Assembly (NCBI GenBank): GCA_002050435.1
Contig: MWYV01000026.1
Location: 1 to 57,601 of the forward strand
Length of the DNA stretch: 57,601 nt
Direction: 5' to 3'
Source: Chitinophagales bacterium 33-2
GTDB lineage: Bacteria; Bacteroidota; Bacteroidia; Chitinophagales; Chitinophagaceae
The notes beneath the pieces are model-generated. The model had not been told where the DNA came from. It made no database searches and was given only the letters and a program-made list of their open reading frames with translations. Below are positions 54,004-57,601 of the stretch, piece after piece. How positions within the stretch are numbered: position 1 is the first letter of the stretch; the number at the start of each line of letters is the position of its first letter. Both the position numbers and the translations under genes were made by a program.

Positions 54004-55448
54004 AACCTGTTGCTTTACATAACAAGCTCCCACTTATATTTTCCATCATGTTGCTGGCGGCAGCGGCCATGGCAAGTTATTTACATCAGCCCTTATGGTT
54101 GCTGGTTCCTGTTGCACTTGTTTTTGTTTTGTATGGCCTGCAGTTCCCATTAATGCTTTTTTATATTTTGCTGGCAACCATTCCATGGTCCATCGAATAC
54201 AATATCACACCGTCGATCGGAACAGATCTCCCCGATGAACCTTTGATGCTGCTTTTATCTTTTGCAGTGGTCGCCTATATTTTTTATCACAGGCGCACAA
54301 TAGCACCAGTGATCAAACACCCGCTGGCCCTGATCGTATTACTCCATTTTACCTGGATCATAGTAACCGTGATCTTTTCCAGTCACCAGGCGCTTTCCTT
54401 AAAATACCTTCTTGCAAAAAGCTGGTACCTGATGGCCTTTGTTGGAGCGCCTCTGTTATTGATCAAAGATGAAAAGCCCATTAGAACCTCCGCAATTGTT
54501 TTACTCACTTCCATGCTGCTGTTTACTTTTCTAACCATGGTGCGTCATGAACAGTACAACTGGACTTTTGATAAGATCAATACAGCGCTTGAGCCATTTT
54601 ACAGGAACCATGTCAATTATTCAGCATTACTTGTATTTATGGTTCCGGTGCAACTGGCTGTGATCAGGCTTACAGATTCTAAAGGGTTGCGCACCTTTCT
54701 ATGGATGGTGTTGATCGTTTCCCTTTTCGCACTCTATTTTTCCTATGCACGCGGTGCCTGGCTATCCCTGATCACCGGGTATGCAGGTTACTGGCTTTTA
54801 AAAAAACGACTGATCTTTTTTGGATTTATCCTGGCTATGCTGTTTACAGTGGCAGCAGTATTTTACTTAAAGACCAATGACCGCTATTTAGCCTATTCGC
54901 ACGATTACAAATCAACCGTTTTTCATACCAATTTTAAAGAGCACCTGGTGGCTACTTACAAAATGAATGATGTGTCAACGGCTGAAAGATATTACCGGTG
55001 GATCGCCGGCATCAGAATGACCAAAGACAGTTGGAAGACCGGTCTTGGTCCAAATACATTTTACCATCACTACAAAAGTTATACGGTTCCGGCATTTAAA
55101 ACCTGGGTAAGTGTAAACGAGGAACAGTCTACCGTACACAATTATTTTCTTTACCTGTTAATTGAGCAGGGACTCGCCGGATTGCTGATCTTTATTGCAC
55201 TTGTTGGCGCAATGTTCTGGCACCTGCAGGCTATCTACAACAGAACAGTGAGCAGGTTCTGGAAAATTGCCTCCGCAACTATGGCAGCTATGCTGGTTAT
55301 GATCTGTACCATTAATTTTTTGAGTGACCTGATCGAATCTGATAAAGTGGGCAGTCTATTTTTTATCCTGATTTCCATTATCATCATCGGGGATCGGCAG
55401 ACAAAAAAAGCCTCAGATCTTTCCCCTTACATTCAGGGCATCTCTTAA
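54000..55448 (+). CDS. O-antigen ligase/Wzy-type polymerase family membrane protein
   Basis: A 482-residue protein with about 12 membrane helices and a large periplasmic loop (about 300-365). Wzy_C (PF04932) features include YFSYARGAWLSLITGYAG and RYYRWIAGIRMTKDSWKTGLGPNTF with VHNYFLYLLIEQG. The start is TTG at 54000 in TTGA overlap with the previous stop, or an ATG at 54048. It would polymerise or ligate polysaccharide repeats made by the same operon. Its 3' end overlaps the opposing ABC permease by 36 bp. Confidence 0.85.
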   Translation: MKPVALHNKLPLIFSIMLLAAAAMASYLHQPLWLLVPVALVFVLYGLQFPLMLFYILLATIPWSIEYNITPSIGTDLPDEPLMLLLSFAVVAYIFYHRRTIAPVIKHPLALIVLLHFTWIIVTVIFSSHQALSLKYLLAKSWYLMAFVGAPLLLIKDEKPIRTSAIVLLTSMLLFTFLTMVRHEQYNWTFDKINTALEPFYRNHVNYSALLVFMVPVQLAVIRLTDSKGLRTFLWMVLIVSLFALYFSYARGAWLSLITGYAGYWLLKKRLIFFGFILAMLFTVAAVFYLKTNDRYLAYSHDYKSTVFHTNFKEHLVATYKMNDVSTAERYYRWIAGIRMTKDSWKTGLGPNTFYHHYKSYTVPAFKTWVSVNEEQSTVHNYFLYLLIEQGLAGLLIFIALVGAMFWHLQAIYNRTVSRFWKIASATMAAMLVMICTINFLSDLIESDKVGSLFFILISIIIIGDRQTKKASDLSPYIQGIS

Positions 55449-56498
55449 ACCATTGCCCAGCAGGTTAAAAGCCAGCACCAGTAACATGATCGCAAACCCG
55501 GGCGCAAGTGCCAGCATGGGATTTTGAGTGATAATGAAATTGTAATTTTCCTTGATCATTAATCCCCAGCTGGGTGTAGGTGGCTGAACGCCTACGCCAA
55601 GAAAACTCAGTCCGGCTTCAATTACAATGGCAGATGCAAAATTTGAAGCAGCGATCACCAGTATCGGTCCGAGAATATTAGGAAGTATATGACGGAAAAT
55701 AATCCGCCAGTTTGAAAACCCCAATGCTTTTCCCGCTTCAACATATTGCATTTCTCTTGTAGCCAGCACCTGCCCGCGCACCAGTCGTGCTACATTCACC
55801 CACATGGTTAATCCTACAGCTATAAATACCTGCCAGAAACCCTTGCCCAATAATAATGTAATGGCAAAAACCAGCAGCAGGGTAGGAATGCTCCAAATTA
55901 CGTTGATCAGCCACATGATCATGTTGTCCCATCTTCCTCCAAAATAGCCTGCAATAGCACCAAGGAAAATGCCTACTGTTAATGAAATGATGACAGTGAT
56001 CAACCCAACGCTTAAACTAATCCGTGTTCCTATGATCAACCGGCTTAAAATATCCCGGCCATACGTATCTGTTCCGAGATAAAACTTTTTATGCACAACA
56101 GGATCTGCAGCAAGCGCCGAGCTGTGAAAAGAAATCGTTTCGGTGAGTCCTTCATCAATGAATTTTTCCACCACCATGCTATCTCCTTTTATAGTATAAC
56201 TGCTGATGGGAACATGCTCGTAAGGATCGGGTCGGCCATTGATCAATCTTGAAAAAAGATTTACTTCAACAGGTGCTTCTTTTTTTATAAGCACAAAACT
56301 TTGCCGGTATCCTGGTTTTTCCCCGCCTATTTCAAGTAAAATGCGGTTGGCGTATGGTGAAGGATCGGGTGCAATGAAATAACCGAATAAAGCAACGAAT
56401 ACGGCTAAAAATATCATCACCAGGCCAGCCATGGCGCCTTTATTTTTTTTAAGTCTTTTCCAGGAAGATTGCCAGAAGGAAGGTGATGCGCGTTCCAT
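55413..56498 (-). CDS. ABC transporter permease, OppC/DppC type
   Basis: A 361-residue permease of the binding-protein-dependent superfamily. One N-terminal helix (about 22-46), then a long periplasmic segment, then five helices containing GTDTYGRDILSRLIIGTRIS and the EAA loop EAGKALGFSNWRIIFRHILP that contacts the ATPase. It imports oligopeptides or dipeptides with partner permease, ATPase and binding protein, none of which are in this window. Its stop is inside the end of the O-antigen ligase gene. Confidence 0.93.
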   Translation of the reverse strand: MERASPSFWQSSWKRLKKNKGAMAGLVMIFLAVFVALFGYFIAPDPSPYANRILLEIGGEKPGYRQSFVLIKKEAPVEVNLFSRLINGRPDPYEHVPISSYTIKGDSMVVEKFIDEGLTETISFHSSALAADPVVHKKFYLGTDTYGRDILSRLIIGTRISLSVGLITVIISLTVGIFLGAIAGYFGGRWDNMIMWLINVIWSIPTLLLVFAITLLLGKGFWQVFIAVGLTMWVNVARLVRGQVLATREMQYVEAGKALGFSNWRIIFRHILPNILGPILVIAASNFASAIVIEAGLSFLGVGVQPPTPSWGLMIKENYNFIITQNPMLALAPGFAIMLLVLAFNLLGNGLRDALNVRGKI

Positions 56499-56513
56499 AA
56501 AAATTCAAGATAG

Positions 56514-57601
56514 TTATTTTGTGATTCTTCCTTTCCATTCATATTTACCCAGCTGACTCCAGATGCCAATAAAGACGGTGTAAACAACATGCATAGGCTG
56601 GTATAAAAAAAGATATTTCAGTAATTTTTTTTCATTGAAGAATTGAGCCACAGGATACAGAAATATCATTTCTGATAATGCTTTAATCAATAAAAAACCC
56701 AGCGCCAAAGGAAGATAGGCCATTGAGAAAAAGGAGGCTACTGTTAATACAACCATCCAAAGGTTAATGAAATAAACAAATGCCAGGATGCCGATCAGCC
56801 GCTTGTCTTCGTATACAGGTGTTTTGCTTGCCCATCTTCTTCTTTGCATTAAGAACGACAATATAGTGGGCATTGGTGCGGTGGATACCATGGCGGTTTG
56901 ATTTTTCAGGAAAAAGATTTTTCCAGGTGCTGATTTTTTTATTTTAAACATCAGCAACATATCATCGCCGGTAGCCACCGAATCAATTCCTTCGAAACCA
57001 TTTACTTCGGCAAACCTTTTTTTCGGATAAGCAAGATTAGCACCATTGCACATATAATGCAGGTCAAGCGCAATGCCGGAGGCGGTAATACCCTGCAACA
57101 TCATAAAATCCAAAGACTGGAAACGTTCAATAAAGTTTTGACCATAGTGCAATTTTACCGGTGCTGCAATAAAAGCTGCATGATGATCTGAATAAAAGGC
57201 TGCCATGGTTTCTATCCAGGTTGGTGGAAGTGTACAATCCGCATCCGTTGCAAGTATCAGTTCACCGGTGGCTGCATGAATGGCTTTATCAATTGCCTGC
57301 TTTTTAGAGAAAATACCTGCATCCTGTTTGATTAACCTGCAGTTGATCAATTGCCTCTGTAAAACTATTTCTGTTGTATGATCTGTGGAATGATCATCAA
57401 CAACTATGATCTCAAAAAATTCTTTTGGGTAAGATTGCCTGTCAAGCGAGTCAAGAGTACGGAGAATGTTGTCTGCTTCATTCCTTGCAGCAATAACTAC
57501 GGAAACCTTTACCTTACCTATTGCTCCTTTAGGATTGCCTTCTTTAACCTTCCGCCATCCTTTCCTGTAATACAGGAAAAGCGCAAGGTACAGGCATATG
57601 A
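56514..57601 (-). CDS. Family 2 glycosyltransferase, membrane type, 5' end outside the window
   Basis: The frame continues to the right edge (first full codon at 57597-57599), so the true start is beyond 57601. Visible residues: an N-terminal membrane helix (ICLYLALFLYY), then the GT2 fold with VSVVIAARNEADNILRTLDS, a VVDDHSTDH motif, the catalytic-type DADC, TGDD and the Q-x-x-R-W motif in MQRRRWASK, then membrane helices near the C-terminus. It resembles processive GT2 enzymes that elongate polysaccharide or glycosylate lipid acceptors. It is 16 bp downstream-to-upstream of the ABC permease, reading the same way. Confidence 0.9.
   Translation of the reverse strand, partial: ICLYLALFLYYRKGWRKVKEGNPKGAIGKVKVSVVIAARNEADNILRTLDSLDRQSYPKEFFEIIVVDDHSTDHTTEIVLQRQLINCRLIKQDAGIFSKKQAIDKAIHAATGELILATDADCTLPPTWIETMAAFYSDHHAAFIAAPVKLHYGQNFIERFQSLDFMMLQGITASGIALDLHYMCNGANLAYPKKRFAEVNGFEGIDSVATGDDMLLMFKIKKSAPGKIFFLKNQTAMVSTAPMPTILSFLMQRRRWASKTPVYEDKRLIGILAFVYFINLWMVVLTVASFFSMAYLPLALGFLLIKALSEMIFLYPVAQFFNEKKLLKYLFLYQPMHVVYTVFIGIWSQLGKYEWKGRITK

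Overview
The window is a contiguous piece of a Bacteroidota chromosome, most likely family Chitinophagaceae. The evidence is a type IX secretion (gliding-motility) C-terminal domain protein, two outer-membrane barrel receptors with carboxypeptidase-regulatory plug extensions, a LytS/LytTR two-component pair, patatin-, M3- and S9-type hydrolases with Bacteroidota-like exported leaders, moderate GC, few Shine-Dalgarno sites and several TTG/GTG starts. There are no rRNA or ordinary tRNA genes.

Region 1 (1-2577) is defence DNA. A CRISPR array of 35 apparently identical 30-bp repeats runs from the left edge to 2285. It ends against a frameshifted IS66 transposase remnant. Repeat polarity puts the leader, and probably the cas genes, to the left of the window. 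The array contains an exact 122-bp duplication and two nearly identical adjacent spacers.

Region 2 (2.6-20.7 kb) is mainly envelope functions: a barrel receptor, a LytS/LytTR pair, a secreted nuclease, TM2 and DUF2752 membrane proteins, an AT-rich serine hydrolase that looks like an inserted cassette, porin-like barrels, a PRC-barrel/OmpA pair, an M3 peptidase followed by a GHL10 lipoprotein, a PGRP-type amidase and a small membrane protein.

Region 3 (20.6-42.3 kb) mixes envelope and housekeeping genes: a T9SS-sorted lectin-like adhesin, an S9 peptidase, an SRAP/HMCES protein, TypA/BipA, a lipid kinase, a membrane-anchored patatin, heme A synthase, RNase HII, a Sua5/YrdC protein, a 2-oxoacid:ferredoxin oxidoreductase beta subunit, a diheme cytochrome, a DUF2911 lipoprotein with asparagine synthetase, a cystathionine gamma-synthase/lyase and a DUF2400 protein.

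Region 4 (42.3-51.2 kb) starts with a repeat-bordered intergenic element. It continues with a second barrel receptor, a Rieske-containing FAD oxidoreductase, a receiver protein, a tatA-like gene and two ferritin-like proteins with twin-arginine leaders. Upstream of the ferritin genes lies a roughly 171-nt structured RNA with a tRNA-like acceptor stem and T-arm, followed by a strong terminator. It has no recognisable tmRNA tag, and it is the most unusual item in the window.

Region 5 (51.3-57.6 kb) is a tightly coupled exopolysaccharide operon (Lrp/AsnC regulator, Wzx-like flippase, Wzz-like protein, O-antigen-ligase-like protein). It converges on an oligopeptide ABC permease and a membrane glycosyltransferase that runs off the right edge.
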